From Acidimicrobiia bacterium (GTDB lineage Bacteria > Actinomycetota > Acidimicrobiia > Acidimicrobiales > Poriferisodalaceae), in contig JAJEEO010000009.1 of the NCBI GenBank assembly GCA_022820925.1, forward strand, positions 1 through 64,000: 64,000 nt of DNA, read 5' to 3'. The notes under the pieces are model-generated. The model was given only the letters and a program-made list of their open reading frames with translations, had not been told where the DNA came from and did no database searches. The position numbers were made by a program, and so were the translations under genes. Positions 9,044-17,386 of this stretch are shown piece after piece (within the stretch, counting starts at the first letter, position 1; each line of letters starts with the position of its first letter).

Positions 9044-9940
9044 GTGAACCTGCAGCGCCTGCGCTACTTCGTCACCGTGGCTGAGGAACTGCACTTCGGC
9101 CGAGCTGCGCAGCGACTGCACATGTCCCAGCCGCCGCTGAGCCAGCAGATCCGCCTTCTGGAGCACGAACTCGATGCACCGCTGTTCGACCGCAGCACTC
9201 GCCGCGTGGCCCTCACCGAGGCCGGGCGGTTCCTCTATCCCGAAGCGCTGCGCCTGCTGGCGGCCGCGGACGGTGTCGAGCGACTCATGTCGCAGCGCCG
9301 CGAAGGCCACACGGGCACGCTGCGCGTCGGATTTGTCGACTCGGCTGCCTACGAGGTCATGCCGCGGGTGCTGGCCGAGTACCGGCGGCGGCGGCCCCGG
9401 GTCGACTTCGAGCTGCACACGCTGAGCTCAGACGAGCAAGCACAGGCGCTGCGCGCCGGACGCATCGACTTGGGCATCGGCAGGGCCACCGGCGACGCCG
9501 ACCAGGTAGAGGCGACCTTGGTGATGAACGAGCGCCTGCTGCTGGCCGCGGGCGGCGCCCACGCGCTGGCCCAACAGCCGAATGCAGCACTGCGCGACGT
9601 GGCCGGCGAGCCGATCATCGGATTCGACCGGGGAGTATCTCCCAGCCTCCACGCAGTGCTGGCCGGGATGTTCAGCACCCAGGGTGTGGCGTACGACCCC
9701 ATGATCGAGGCCACCGAGTACACCACCATCCTCGGATTCGTGGCCGCAGGCGAGGGCGTCGCCATCGTTCCCGCCAGCGTGCAGACGTTCCGCCCGCCGG
9801 GCCTGCACTACGTGCCGATCAGCGACACCACCGCCTCGGTCCCCTTGCTGTTGCTCACCCGCTCCGGCGAACCGCTGCCGCTGGTCACCCAAGCCCTCGA
9901 CGTCGTCACCGAGCTCTACAGCCCGGCGCCGGCGGCCTGA
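9044..9940 (+). CDS. LysR-family transcriptional regulator
   Basis: A 298-residue LysR regulator. The winged-helix HTH opens at once (NLQRLRYFVTVAEELHFGRAA, split near residue 20) and continues AQRLHMSQPPLSQQIRLLE. A C-terminal effector-binding domain follows (GTLRVGFVDSA near residue 90). It is transcribed away from soxBDAG and probably regulates it, with sarcosine or a related methylamine as a possible effector (inference). The GTG at 9044 puts the HTH at residue 1-2, as usual for the family. It converges with the next gene, leaving 20 bases between stop codons. Confidence 0.9.
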   Translation: MNLQRLRYFVTVAEELHFGRAAQRLHMSQPPLSQQIRLLEHELDAPLFDRSTRRVALTEAGRFLYPEALRLLAAADGVERLMSQRREGHTGTLRVGFVDSAAYEVMPRVLAEYRRRRPRVDFELHTLSSDEQAQALRAGRIDLGIGRATGDADQVEATLVMNERLLLAAGGAHALAQQPNAALRDVAGEPIIGFDRGVSPSLHAVLAGMFSTQGVAYDPMIEATEYTTILGFVAAGEGVAIVPASVQTFRPPGLHYVPISDTTASVPLLLLTRSGEPLPLVTQALDVVTELYSPAPAA

Positions 9941-9960
9941 GGATCAAAATCGACGGTGGG

Positions 9961-11148
9961 TCAGATGGCGAGGTCGTTGAGGTTGTAGTCGCGGATGACG
10001 CGCTCGAACGTCTCGTCGTTGAAGCGGAAGTCGTCTTCGAGGCCGACGAAGGGGGCGTAGGTGTAGCGACGGTCGCCAGGGCGATGCTGTGCCCGGGCGT
10101 CGATGGCCACAGCGATCACCGATGACCGCTTGAACACCCGCTCCTCGTCGTAGACAACCACGCCGTCGCGCTCGTGCACCCGCAGTTGACCTGCCACACC
10201 CACCACCGATGAGCGCCGGTGGAAGCCGAACGTGACCGAGATGCGCGGGTCCGCCGAGGTGTTGGCATAGGAGCCGTGGACCATGTGACGGTTCACCACG
10301 GTGGCATCACCCGGCTCGCACAGCAGCGGGATGGCGTCGGGAAGCATGGTGCTGCCGCCGTTGTCGGCAACCTTCGCACGCAGGTCGATGCGCCCCAGCT
10401 TGTGGGTGCCGGGCACGATCCACAGCGCATTCGCCGCCGTGGTCTCATACAGCTGCACCTGGAAGTTGAAGCCGTGGATGCCCATGTCCCAGTCGGGGTT
10501 GTCCCAGTGGGTCACCCCGTCCTGATGCCATGACACCGAGCCGCCCAGCCCGGGCTCCTTCACGAAGATGGCGTCGTTGTAGGGGACGAAGTCGGGGCCG
10601 TTGATGCTCTCGGCGATCGACATCAGGTCGGGATGGCCGTACAGCCGCAGTGCCGAGGGCATCGACTGGCACATGCCGAAGATCAGGTAGACGACATCAG
10701 GCGGGGCATCGGCATCGGGGGTCGGCTGGTCCATCTGGACCTGGTGGCGGCCGCCGAGGGCGCTGGTGCCGCCGAACGGGTCGGAAAGCGGCGCGATGTG
10801 GATATACGGCTCGACTGCATAGTCGCGGCCCAGCGCGGTCCGGCCGTGGCGGTCCACCTCTGCGCCCTTGCGCACCGGCGCCCGCTCGATGACCTCGCCC
10901 ACCTCGGACCGGAGCTCGGCAATCTCGTCAGGGCCGACGACGCCGGTGAAGACATAGAAGCCGTGCTTCCAGTAGTTCTCCAGGATCTCGGGGTGCAGCT
11001 TGCCGTCGGGCCCATACCGGACGGGACCTCGGTTGCCGGTCTCGTGCGCGCGCTGCACGCCGCCGGCGAGGTAGTCGGCCATGTCTGCGAGGTGCTGCTC
11101 CCGCGTCGGCGCATCGGCCGCTTCCGTTCGATCCGCAACGTCAGTCAT
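9961..11148 (-). CDS. phytanoyl-CoA dioxygenase family protein
   Basis: A 395-residue Fe(II)/2-oxoglutarate-dependent oxygenase of the PhyH family. The iron site is visible as WHQDG (His-x-Asp, near residue 212) and a distal His in NRHMVHGSYANTS near residue 290. An Arg in ADPRISVTFGFHRRSS would bind 2-oxoglutarate. The substrate is unknown; bacterial PhyH proteins hydroxylate varied small molecules and ectoine-like solutes. The ATG at 11148 has GGGGAG four bases upstream. A crotonase gene diverges from it, but no pathway link can be shown. Confidence 0.88.
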   Translation of the reverse strand: MTDVADRTEAADAPTREQHLADMADYLAGGVQRAHETGNRGPVRYGPDGKLHPEILENYWKHGFYVFTGVVGPDEIAELRSEVGEVIERAPVRKGAEVDRHGRTALGRDYAVEPYIHIAPLSDPFGGTSALGGRHQVQMDQPTPDADAPPDVVYLIFGMCQSMPSALRLYGHPDLMSIAESINGPDFVPYNDAIFVKEPGLGGSVSWHQDGVTHWDNPDWDMGIHGFNFQVQLYETTAANALWIVPGTHKLGRIDLRAKVADNGGSTMLPDAIPLLCEPGDATVVNRHMVHGSYANTSADPRISVTFGFHRRSSVVGVAGQLRVHERDGVVVYDEERVFKRSSVIAVAIDARAQHRPGDRRYTYAPFVGLEDDFRFNDETFERVIRDYNLNDLAI

Positions 11149-11240
11149 CGCGCTCCCCCAGGCAGTCCCCGTCCGAACGATGGTAATCGGGCAACCCGCC
11201 GGCTCTCTCGTCGATATCCGCGTTCTGCGAGCATGAAGCC

Positions 11241-12029
11241 ATGGAATTCGCTGAGTACGCAGACCGATATCGCACCGCCGAGGTGACCCGCGACGACGCC
11301 GGGGTGGTGACCGTTCGCATGAACACCCGCGGCGGGCCGCTGCAGTGGGGAGGCCGACCGCACCGTGAGCTGCCCGAGCTGTTCATGGCGCTGGCGTCGG
11401 ACCGCGACATCAAGGTGGTGATCCTCACCGGCACCGGCGACTCGTTCATCGAGCTGCCCGACGAGGTCAATGCGCTCGCCGAGGGGCGCGCCAACGCGAC
11501 GGTGTGGGACCGCATCATCTGGGAGGGCAACCGGCTCGTCGACCAGATGCTCGACATCGAGGTGCCGATGATCGCGGCAGTGAACGGCCCGGTCACCGTG
11601 CATTCGGAGCTGGCGGTGCTGTGCGACATCGTGCTGGCTGCCGAGGGCGCCTACTTCCAGGACGCCCCGCACTTTCCCGGCGGGCTGGTGCCCGGCGACA
11701 GCATGCAGATCGTCTGGCCTCTGCTGCTGGGCCCGAACCGGGGCCGCTACTTCCTGCTCACCGGCCAGCAGATCGACGCCGCCGAGGCCCACGAGCTCGG
11801 CATCGTGGGCGAGGTGCTGCCCGCCGCAGGTCTGATGGACCGGGCCCGCGAGATCGCCGCCGACCTCGCCCAGCTCAACCCGATCCTGCTGCGCAACACG
11901 CGCCACGCGCTGGTGCGCCCGCTGCGGCGCGCCATGGCTGACGACCTGCACACGGGCCTCGCACTCGAGGCGATCGCCTCGATGTCGGCCCGCGAGTGGT
12001 TCCGCGACCAAGCCGCCGACGACGCCTAG
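11241..12029 (+). CDS. enoyl-CoA hydratase/isomerase (crotonase) family protein
   Basis: A 262-residue crotonase-fold protein. The first oxyanion strand is VVILTGTGDSFIELP near residue 57 and the second region is NGPVTVHSELAVLCDIVLAA near 115. YFQDAPHFPGGLVPGDS near 138 resembles the subgroup that includes 6-oxocamphor hydrolase-like enzymes, so the substrate need not be a normal enoyl-CoA. The ribosome binding site is weak. It diverges from the PhyH gene and converges on the DyP peroxidase. Confidence 0.8.
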   Translation: MEFAEYADRYRTAEVTRDDAGVVTVRMNTRGGPLQWGGRPHRELPELFMALASDRDIKVVILTGTGDSFIELPDEVNALAEGRANATVWDRIIWEGNRLVDQMLDIEVPMIAAVNGPVTVHSELAVLCDIVLAAEGAYFQDAPHFPGGLVPGDSMQIVWPLLLGPNRGRYFLLTGQQIDAAEAHELGIVGEVLPAAGLMDRAREIAADLAQLNPILLRNTRHALVRPLRRAMADDLHTGLALEAIASMSAREWFRDQAADDA

Positions 12030-12050
12030 AGCGCCGCTGCGATTGGCCTC

Positions 12051-12980
12051 TCAGCCGGTGATGGCGTCGAGGGTTTCCTCGCTGGGAGCGAAGTAGAACG
12101 AGCCAGAGGCCGGGTTCGAGAAGTCGGTGATGGCGTCGCGAACGCCGTCGGCGTCGTCGAGGCCGTACATCCGGCGCAGGCGGCGCCGCAGCGGGGCCTG
12201 GTCCTTGCAGAACGCCATGAAGTACAGGCCCACGGTGCCGTCGTGGAACGCATACGGCGTGGAGCGGCGGGCGATCTCGTTGATCTTGTCGCTGCCCTCG
12301 TTGCCGTGGTTGCCGTCCGCGCGCAGCTCGACGTGGCTGAGGTGGCTGTAGGGCTCCTGGCTGTCGGTCTTGTCGGTCTCGGGGTACTTCTTGCGCCCGA
12401 AGTTCTTTTCCTGCTGCTCGTCGGAGAGCGCATTCCAGCCGTCGAGGTCGTGCACCCAGCGCTGGGCGATGATGTGGCTGCCGCCCGCGCCCGGGTCGCC
12501 GTCGGGCACGATGGCCACGGCGGGCTGGTCCTCGTCGGCGGGGTTGCCGGTGCCGTCCTTGAAGCCGGTCATGTCCAGCGAGTCGCCGTAGATGAACGTG
12601 GGCGTCTCACGAGCGACGGCCATGTGGCCGGCCAGCGCGGTGCGGGCGTCGTACTGCACCTTCCACACCTTGTCCTTGTCGTCGTGGTTCAGCCACAGCA
12701 GCAGTTCCTCCTGCGTGCCCTTGGCCTCTCGCCCAGAACCGTCTTCTGACTTGACGGTCACGTACTCCTGGAAGTCGTCGGGCACGTCGTCGGTGAGGTC
12801 ACCCAGCAGGCCCGGGCCGATGCCGACGGTCAGGTTGATGCCCTGGGAGTCCGCTGCTGCTCTGGTGGCTGCAATCACGGACTTGATGACACCGAGGTCA
12901 GCGCCCTCGACGCGACTCAGGTGGACGTACCACTGGTTGGCGCCCATTTCGTTGAAGATGGCCTTCTGCGGCGTCGGCAT
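12051..12980 (-). CDS. DyP-type heme peroxidase (YfeX-like)
   Basis: A 309-residue dye-decolorising peroxidase. The family GxxDG motif is GFKDGTGNP near residue 158 and its Asp is the distal catalytic acid. The proximal heme ligand is probably the first His of SHLSHVEL near residue 228, aligned from memory with E. coli YfeX, and IARRSTPY supplies the distal Arg. No Tat signal or encapsulin tail is visible, so it is cytoplasmic. The ATG at 12980 is fixed by AAGGAG five bases upstream; the long open frame beyond it is antisense to the next gene. The divergent neighbour is the AhpD-like selenoprotein candidate, so the pair may form a peroxide-defence locus. Confidence 0.92.
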   Translation of the reverse strand: MPTPQKAIFNEMGANQWYVHLSRVEGADLGVIKSVIAATRAAADSQGINLTVGIGPGLLGDLTDDVPDDFQEYVTVKSEDGSGREAKGTQEELLLWLNHDDKDKVWKVQYDARTALAGHMAVARETPTFIYGDSLDMTGFKDGTGNPADEDQPAVAIVPDGDPGAGGSHIIAQRWVHDLDGWNALSDEQQEKNFGRKKYPETDKTDSQEPYSHLSHVELRADGNHGNEGSDKINEIARRSTPYAFHDGTVGLYFMAFCKDQAPLRRRLRRMYGLDDADGVRDAITDFSNPASGSFYFAPSEETLDAITG

Positions 12981-13193
12981 CTGTGCTCCTTGAGGGGTTC
13001 GATGGTGCAAGCGAAAGCGATCCCGTCGGGCAGCCCGAGCGGCGGCACGGCGAGATTGCGAGGCTGATCGTAGGCCAACCAGCACGGCGCGCGCACCGCC
13101 GCTTCCCACCCTTCGACATGGCTGCGGTCGGAGAGTTCGAGGTGTGCCAGCATGTGGCGATTGAGCCGGCCACCGACCAGCGGAGATGCAGCC

Positions 13194-14309
13194 ATGAGCA
13201 TCGCAGCACCACAGCGCACGTATGACACTGGGCTGCCGATCCGGGACGATCTGGGAGCCGCCCATGGGGAGATCGCGGCCCGCTGGTCGCGGCCGGGCAC
13301 CTGGTGGACCGGCGAGCAGCGAGCTGAGATCGTGCGGCAGGTTCGCGCAGCCCGAGATCACCGCACCGACGATGGCGGCGCGCTGCCGCCGTGGGTGCAG
13401 CCCAGCGGCATCGAGGGTCTTGTGGATGCTGACGGCCCGCTGCCCGCCGCGGCGGCCGATGCGGTGTGGCGCATCACCAATCACCCGGGAACGCTGACCG
13501 AAGACTGGTACCAGTCGATCATCGATCGCGGCGTCGATCCGCTGGCCTATGTGGAGTTGGTGGGCCTGGTCGCACAGTCCAACTGCGTCGATCGCTTCGC
13601 CGACGCGCTGGAGCTGCCGCGCATCGAGCTGGACGAGCCCGCCGACGGCCCGCCGGGGCGGGAAGGCGCGCCTGCGGCCGTGAAGTACCACTGGGTGCCC
13701 ACGGCGGACATCAAGATGCCCAACGTCATCAAGGCGCTCAGCGCCGTGCCGGCGGAGAACGAAGCCCTGTTCATCCTCTCCGACGCCCAGTACGTGCCCA
13801 TGGAGCGCGTGCGAGGCGATGTGGTGTCGGACCGCAACTCGCTCACCCGGCCCCAGATCGAGGTGCTCGCAGCGCGGACATCGAAGCTCAACGAGTGCTT
13901 CTACTGAACGTCTGCACATGCGTTGCTGCTCGGTCTGAGCGGCCAGCAGAAGGACATGGACGTCAGCTACGAGGCCGTCAACGGCTCCGACGGCGGTGAC
14001 GGGGGCGTGCCCCACGGCGCGCTGCTCGCCCGCATTGCCGAGGCGATGTGGGAAGGCGATGCCACCGAGATGGCAGCGGCCCGAGCCGCCCTCACCGACG
14101 CCGCCGGCGCCGATGTGATGGTCGACGCGGTGGCGGTCAGCGCCAACTTCCACATGATGACCCGCGTCGCCGACGGCACCGGCACCCCGCTGGATCCGGG
14201 CACCTACGACATGTCGGCGCCGGTGCGCGAGGCCTGCGACCTGAACGGCTTCGTCTCACGCCGCGACCCCCAAGGCGAGCGCCAAACCGCGCAAGGCGCA
14301 TCGAACTGA
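13194..14309 (+). CDS. AhpD-like (CMD-family) two-domain protein, candidate selenoprotein with TGA-encoded Sec
   Basis: Read through an in-frame TGA at 13905-13907 this is one 371-residue protein. The N-terminal half (about 65-170) resembles a degenerate AhpD/carboxymuconolactone-decarboxylase domain (DPLAYVELVGLVAQSN). The second domain carries the active site: Glu223, Cys235, the TGA at codon 238 and His242. The spacing Glu-x11-Cys-x2-(Cys)-x3-His equals that of AhpD, so the TGA replaces the catalytic second Cys (CxxU). The frame continues for 133 codons with family-like sequence (ANFHMMTRVADGTGTPLD). A hairpin right after the TGA looks like a bacterial SECIS. The ATG at 13194 has GGAG eight bases upstream. 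The expected role is thiol- or selenol-dependent peroxide reduction. The alternative is a nonsense-mutated pseudogene; no selA/B/C/D gene lies in the window. Confidence 0.82.
13925..13943 (+). promoter_or_regulatory. candidate bacterial SECIS hairpin
   Basis: Seven paired positions, GCTGCTC (13925-13931) with GAGCGGC (13937-13943) including one U-G pair, close a five-base loop GGTCT. The stem begins 17 bases after the TGA. The E. coli fdhF SECIS also has a GGUCU apical loop above a short stem at a comparable distance from its UGA. Confidence 0.75.
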
Positions 14310-14360
14310 CCGTCCGGCATCTGCCACGGAGCGCACAGCTCCGCCGATGGGGGCTCAGCC

Positions 14361-16112
14361 TCAGGACTTGAAGCGCTTCGTCGGCATATGGGGGCCGATG
14401 TAGCCCACGTGCACCTTGCCGGTCGGCCCTCGCGTGTCGTCGTGGAAGTAGAGCCGCGGCGCCATCGACCCGTTCGCCAGCTTCAGGTGCGACTGCATCA
14501 CGGTCCGGCCTGAGGGGTCGACGCCCTTCGAGACCGGCAGCACGCGGTGCTGGCGCAACTCGGGGCGGCGCATCACCTCTTCGGACTCGTTCATGGCCAG
14601 CTTCTTGGCGTTCGCGAACCAGGCGCGCTCGTGCTTGCTTCGGGCGCACCAGTCGCGGAAGTCGCCGAAGTCGTCGCCCTTGTGCGCGTACACCTCAAGG
14701 GCGAGCAGGCCGTCGAACACGCTGCGAGCCCACGACCTGGACTCGATGGCACTGTCGAGGTCGGCGATGCGGTGCTCGGCCTCGGGCGGGATCTCGACCT
14801 TGCGCAGGTTGATGCGCGCAAGCGAGAGGGCTTGGCGAATGGAGGTCACCTGCGGGTACTTGGTGTGGGAGGGATCGGCATCGGCGATCGCGGCGGTCTC
14901 AGACGACATCAGGGCCCTGACGGTCTGATCGCGCGACTCCTCCAGCAGCTCGTGCAGTTGCTCGACCCGCTGCTGGGCCATCTCGAGTTCTTCGAGCACG
15001 TCGTAGAGCTGCTCGGACTGCTCGTCACGCTCGGACCGGGCGGCGGCTCGCTCTTCGCGGGCTTGGTAGAGCGCGGCCCAGACAGCCTCCACTTCTGCCT
15101 CGAGGGCCTCGGCACGCTCGGCCGCGTCGGTGTCGGGCGAGGGCTCATGCCGCTCGCGGCGATCACCCAGCAGCTGGCGGGAGCGGCGGTAGAGCTCGGG
15201 CGGATCGCGGTCGACAAGCATCGACTGGAGCAAGCGGCCGAACCAGCGCCCCGTCTCGTCGGGCTCGCTACGCACGAATTCCGCGGCAAGTGTGCGATGA
15301 CGGTGCGGCTCGTGCTCGCCGGGCAGGTACAGCCGAGCCTCGCCGGGCTGAATGTCGAGCTCAGGTCCCATCGCCACCTGGAAGGGATTGATCGTCTGCG
15401 CCGGCAGCACGTAGACACGGGCGAGTCCAGCCAGTTGGCGTGCCGTTGCCCGAGCGCGGTCCATCGTGGGACCCGGCCCGTCGAGGTAGTCGTGCGCCAG
15501 TACGACGTAGGGCATCACCCGGTTTGCGCCGCGCAAGGCGTTGGCGAGCGGCACGACCGCTTGGCGTGTCGGTTCGACCGCCAGCGGGCGGGTGCCCAGC
15601 CGTTCCGTTGCCATGCGGGGTCGGCCGCCTCCGCGTTCGGCGTCATCCAGCAGCGTGCACACGAGGTCCTGCACCTCGCCGACGTTGGCGGCCGCGGCCT
15701 GTTCGTGACCCATCTCCACATCGACCCACACCCAGCCGTCGGTGCCGTTGGTCAGCACGCGCAGGACCACCACCGATGAACTCGACGGTCCCTGCTGGTC
15801 CAGTTCCAGCAGCGTCTCGGAGACGCCGCCGTGCGCCGCCGTCTCGCGGCGCAGGTTCACCCGCACCTCATCGTTGGCGGCCTCGCCGCCGAAGCCGTTC
15901 GAGGGCCCGTCGGCGGTCGGCCCGCCCGGCGCGGGCGTCGGCGAGGGTGTTTCTGTGCTCGCACCGGCGTCGCCGCCGAGCTGCGGGTGCAGCGTCCGAG
16001 CCCATGCCCGAAACGTGCGCGCAGCAAGCTCGTGCAGACCTGGACGGTCGTCATTCCACATCGCCCGGTACACCACCGGAGTCGCAGTGGGCCGCATCTG
16101 GGCGGAGCTCAC
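14361..16112 (-). CDS. uncharacterised 583-residue protein with central coiled coil
   Basis: I do not recognise this gene. Residues 1-80 are Pro/Gly/Thr-rich after RAMWNDDRPGLHELAARTF. Residues about 85-310 form a globular region (VVVLRVLTNGTDGWVWVDVE). About 325-405 is an acidic coiled coil rich in Glu, Arg and Gln. The C-terminal globular part (about 420-583) ends in HVGYIGPHMPTKRF, which looks like a conserved tail. There is no signal peptide or membrane segment. The start is GTG 16112, with ATG 16097 as an alternative. Its base composition resembles its neighbours. It converges with the selenoprotein candidate and shows no operon partner. Confidence 0.7.
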   Translation of the reverse strand: MSSAQMRPTATPVVYRAMWNDDRPGLHELAARTFRAWARTLHPQLGGDAGASTETPSPTPAPGGPTADGPSNGFGGEAANDEVRVNLRRETAAHGGVSETLLELDQQGPSSSSVVVLRVLTNGTDGWVWVDVEMGHEQAAAANVGEVQDLVCTLLDDAERGGGRPRMATERLGTRPLAVEPTRQAVVPLANALRGANRVMPYVVLAHDYLDGPGPTMDRARATARQLAGLARVYVLPAQTINPFQVAMGPELDIQPGEARLYLPGEHEPHRHRTLAAEFVRSEPDETGRWFGRLLQSMLVDRDPPELYRRSRQLLGDRRERHEPSPDTDAAERAEALEAEVEAVWAALYQAREERAAARSERDEQSEQLYDVLEELEMAQQRVEQLHELLEESRDQTVRALMSSETAAIADADPSHTKYPQVTSIRQALSLARINLRKVEIPPEAEHRIADLDSAIESRSWARSVFDGLLALEVYAHKGDDFGDFRDWCARSKHERAWFANAKKLAMNESEEVMRRPELRQHRVLPVSKGVDPSGRTVMQSHLKLANGSMAPRLYFHDDTRGPTGKVHVGYIGPHMPTKRFKS

Positions 16113-16215
16113 GGGGCCGCCTCGGATACGGGGCCTGGGGCTGGTGCCGCCACGCCGACGTGCGATCTCGCCGGTGGGACCGGAGCGCCGCTGCGGGCAT
16201 CCCCGGTCGTCACAG

Positions 16216-16752
16216 CTAGCCCTGTTCGTAGACGGGTGTGATGAGGGCGCGAGCCAGCGTCGTGCCGAACATGTTGAAGCCGCAGATCGCGGGCGAGACG
16301 CCCTCGTTTATCGGCAGCGCGTCAACGCTCAGCGCGTGCACGGCGAACATGTAGCGGTGCGGTCCGTGACCCGCCGGCGGCGCCGAGCCCAGGTAGCCGG
16401 AGAGCCCGGCATCATTGCGAAGCTGCTTGGCGCCCTCGGGCAGCCCGCTGCCCTCGGCATCGCCGGCGCCTGAGGCAAGCTCGGTGCACGACGCCGCAAT
16501 GTCGTACACCACCCAGTGCCAGAAACCGCTGCCGGTCGGCGCGTCGGGGTCGAAGCAGGTCACGGCGTAGCTCTGGGTCCCGTCGGGCGCGCCGGACCAC
16601 GCCAGGTGCGGCGATCGATCTTCGCCGCCGGCACCGAAGATGCCCGAGACCTGCGGCATCGGCAGCATCTGACCATCCGCTACGTCGTCGCTTCGCACCT
16701 CGAACGACGCAACTGCGGGAAGGAAGTCATAGGGACTGGGAGGCTGTGGCAT
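16216..16752 (-). CDS. YbhB/YbcL family (PEBP, Raf-kinase-inhibitor-like) protein
   Basis: A 178-residue phosphatidylethanolamine-binding-protein fold. The family anion-binding motifs are visible: SPHLAWSGAPDGTQSYAV near residues 47-64, then CFDPDAPTGSGFWHWVVYD near 66-84, and the later GPHRYMFAVHAL. The molecular role of bacterial members is unknown. The ATG at 16752 has AAAGG upstream; the extra upstream codons are not family-like. It lies alone, divergent from the sugar island. Confidence 0.9.
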   Translation of the reverse strand: MPQPPSPYDFLPAVASFEVRSDDVADGQMLPMPQVSGIFGAGGEDRSPHLAWSGAPDGTQSYAVTCFDPDAPTGSGFWHWVVYDIAASCTELASGAGDAEGSGLPEGAKQLRNDAGLSGYLGSAPPAGHGPHRYMFAVHALSVDALPINEGVSPAICGFNMFGTTLARALITPVYEQG

Positions 16753-17084
16753 CACAGGCACCTTTCTGTTCGCTGGACCGGTGGGATGTCGATGAGGCAC
16801 TCGGTCCGCTGTGCGACCGGATCCACCGCGTCGGCGCCAGGCCGAACCGCGCGCCAGGCCATGACACTATTCGTTCACGGTCGTTTCGTTCACGGTCGTT
16901 CGCGGTTCTGTCGCCGGACGCCGCCCAAGCATGCTGACCTGCCGCCCTGGCAGTGCGCTGGCGGCGCGCGGCCAGCACGGTGGGGCGTGGGCATTCATGC
17001 CGGTATGCAGCACCCTCAGCGCCGCTCAGGGCAACGAATTGGCACGCACTTGCCGTTTTGGGCTAAACAAGCGGCGTGTTCACC

Positions 17085-17106
17085 GCCCGGAGTGCGCACT
17101 CCGGGC
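17085..17106. repeat. 22-bp perfect palindrome
   Basis: The arm GCCCGGAGTGC is followed directly by its exact complement. It could be a dimeric regulator site or an RNA hairpin. Confidence 0.5.
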
Positions 17107-17139
17107 TGCACATCACACAACCCAAACTGACAGACCAAG

Positions 17140-17165
17140 GACCGGCCCGCTTCTGCGGGCCGGTC
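17140..17165 (+). terminator. strong hairpin, terminator-like
   Basis: Eleven-base arms (GACCGGCCCGC and its complement) close a TTCT loop, followed by TTTGGGTTG. ACAACCCAAA at 17117-17126 pairs with the bases just after the stem, extending the structure. The unit recurs imperfectly at about 17188-17210 (CGCTTCTGCGGGCCGG). Confidence 0.5.
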
Positions 17166-17304
17166 TTTGGGTTGTACAGCCCGGGTCGCTTCTGCGGGCC
17201 GGCCTTCGGACAGCACAGCGGGTTGCACAGCCCGGCCGGCTAGCGGCTGCTCGCTCGGCCGATCCGCCGCGTCACGACGACTTGGCCAGCAGGTGCATGG
17301 GCAG

Positions 17305-17326
17305 ATCCTGCAATCGCTTGCAGGAT
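17305..17326. promoter_or_regulatory. LacI-family operator upstream of GH13 gene
   Basis: A near-perfect palindrome centred on TGCAATCGCTTGCA (17309-17322), with arms extending to ATCC/GGAT. It lies about 60 bases before the GH13 start. It matches the LacI-type consensus TGCAAnCGnTTGCA and two other sites in the window. Confidence 0.8.
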
Positions 17327-17386
17327 GAGGGCAGACTGGCAACCGCCAGCGAAGCACTTCACCGATGGATGACTGGAGACGGCGCG

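Larger units (their letters stand above)
16753..17386 (+). other. 634-base gap between divergent genes with two strong hairpins and a LacI operator
   Basis: No convincing protein gene was found. The gap holds a 22-bp perfect palindrome (17085-17106), a strong terminator-like hairpin (17140-17165) with outer arms at 17117-17126 and 17165-17175, a second related GC-rich unit to about 17240, and the operator at 17305-17326. A terminator-like hairpin between divergent genes has no known gene to end, so a small RNA may be present. Confidence 0.5.

Noticed and set aside
12917-13300. possible minus-strand gene between DyP and the selenoprotein candidate
   Set aside because: Overlaps both neighbours in the wrong frame and shows no recognisable family.
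13905-13907. TGA in the AhpD-like gene as a pseudogene stop or frameshift
   Set aside because: The frame continues unchanged, the TGA falls exactly on the catalytic Cys position, and a SECIS-like hairpin follows. A random nonsense mutation would rarely meet all three.
12981-14153. long upstream extension of the DyP frame
   Set aside because: It is antisense to the selenoprotein gene; DyP similarity and the AAGGAG site place the start at 12980.
17000-17110. tRNA gene, including tRNA-Sec, in the GH13 upstream gap
   Set aside because: No TTCGAAT-type T loop or anticodon arm could be found; the paired regions are simple hairpins.
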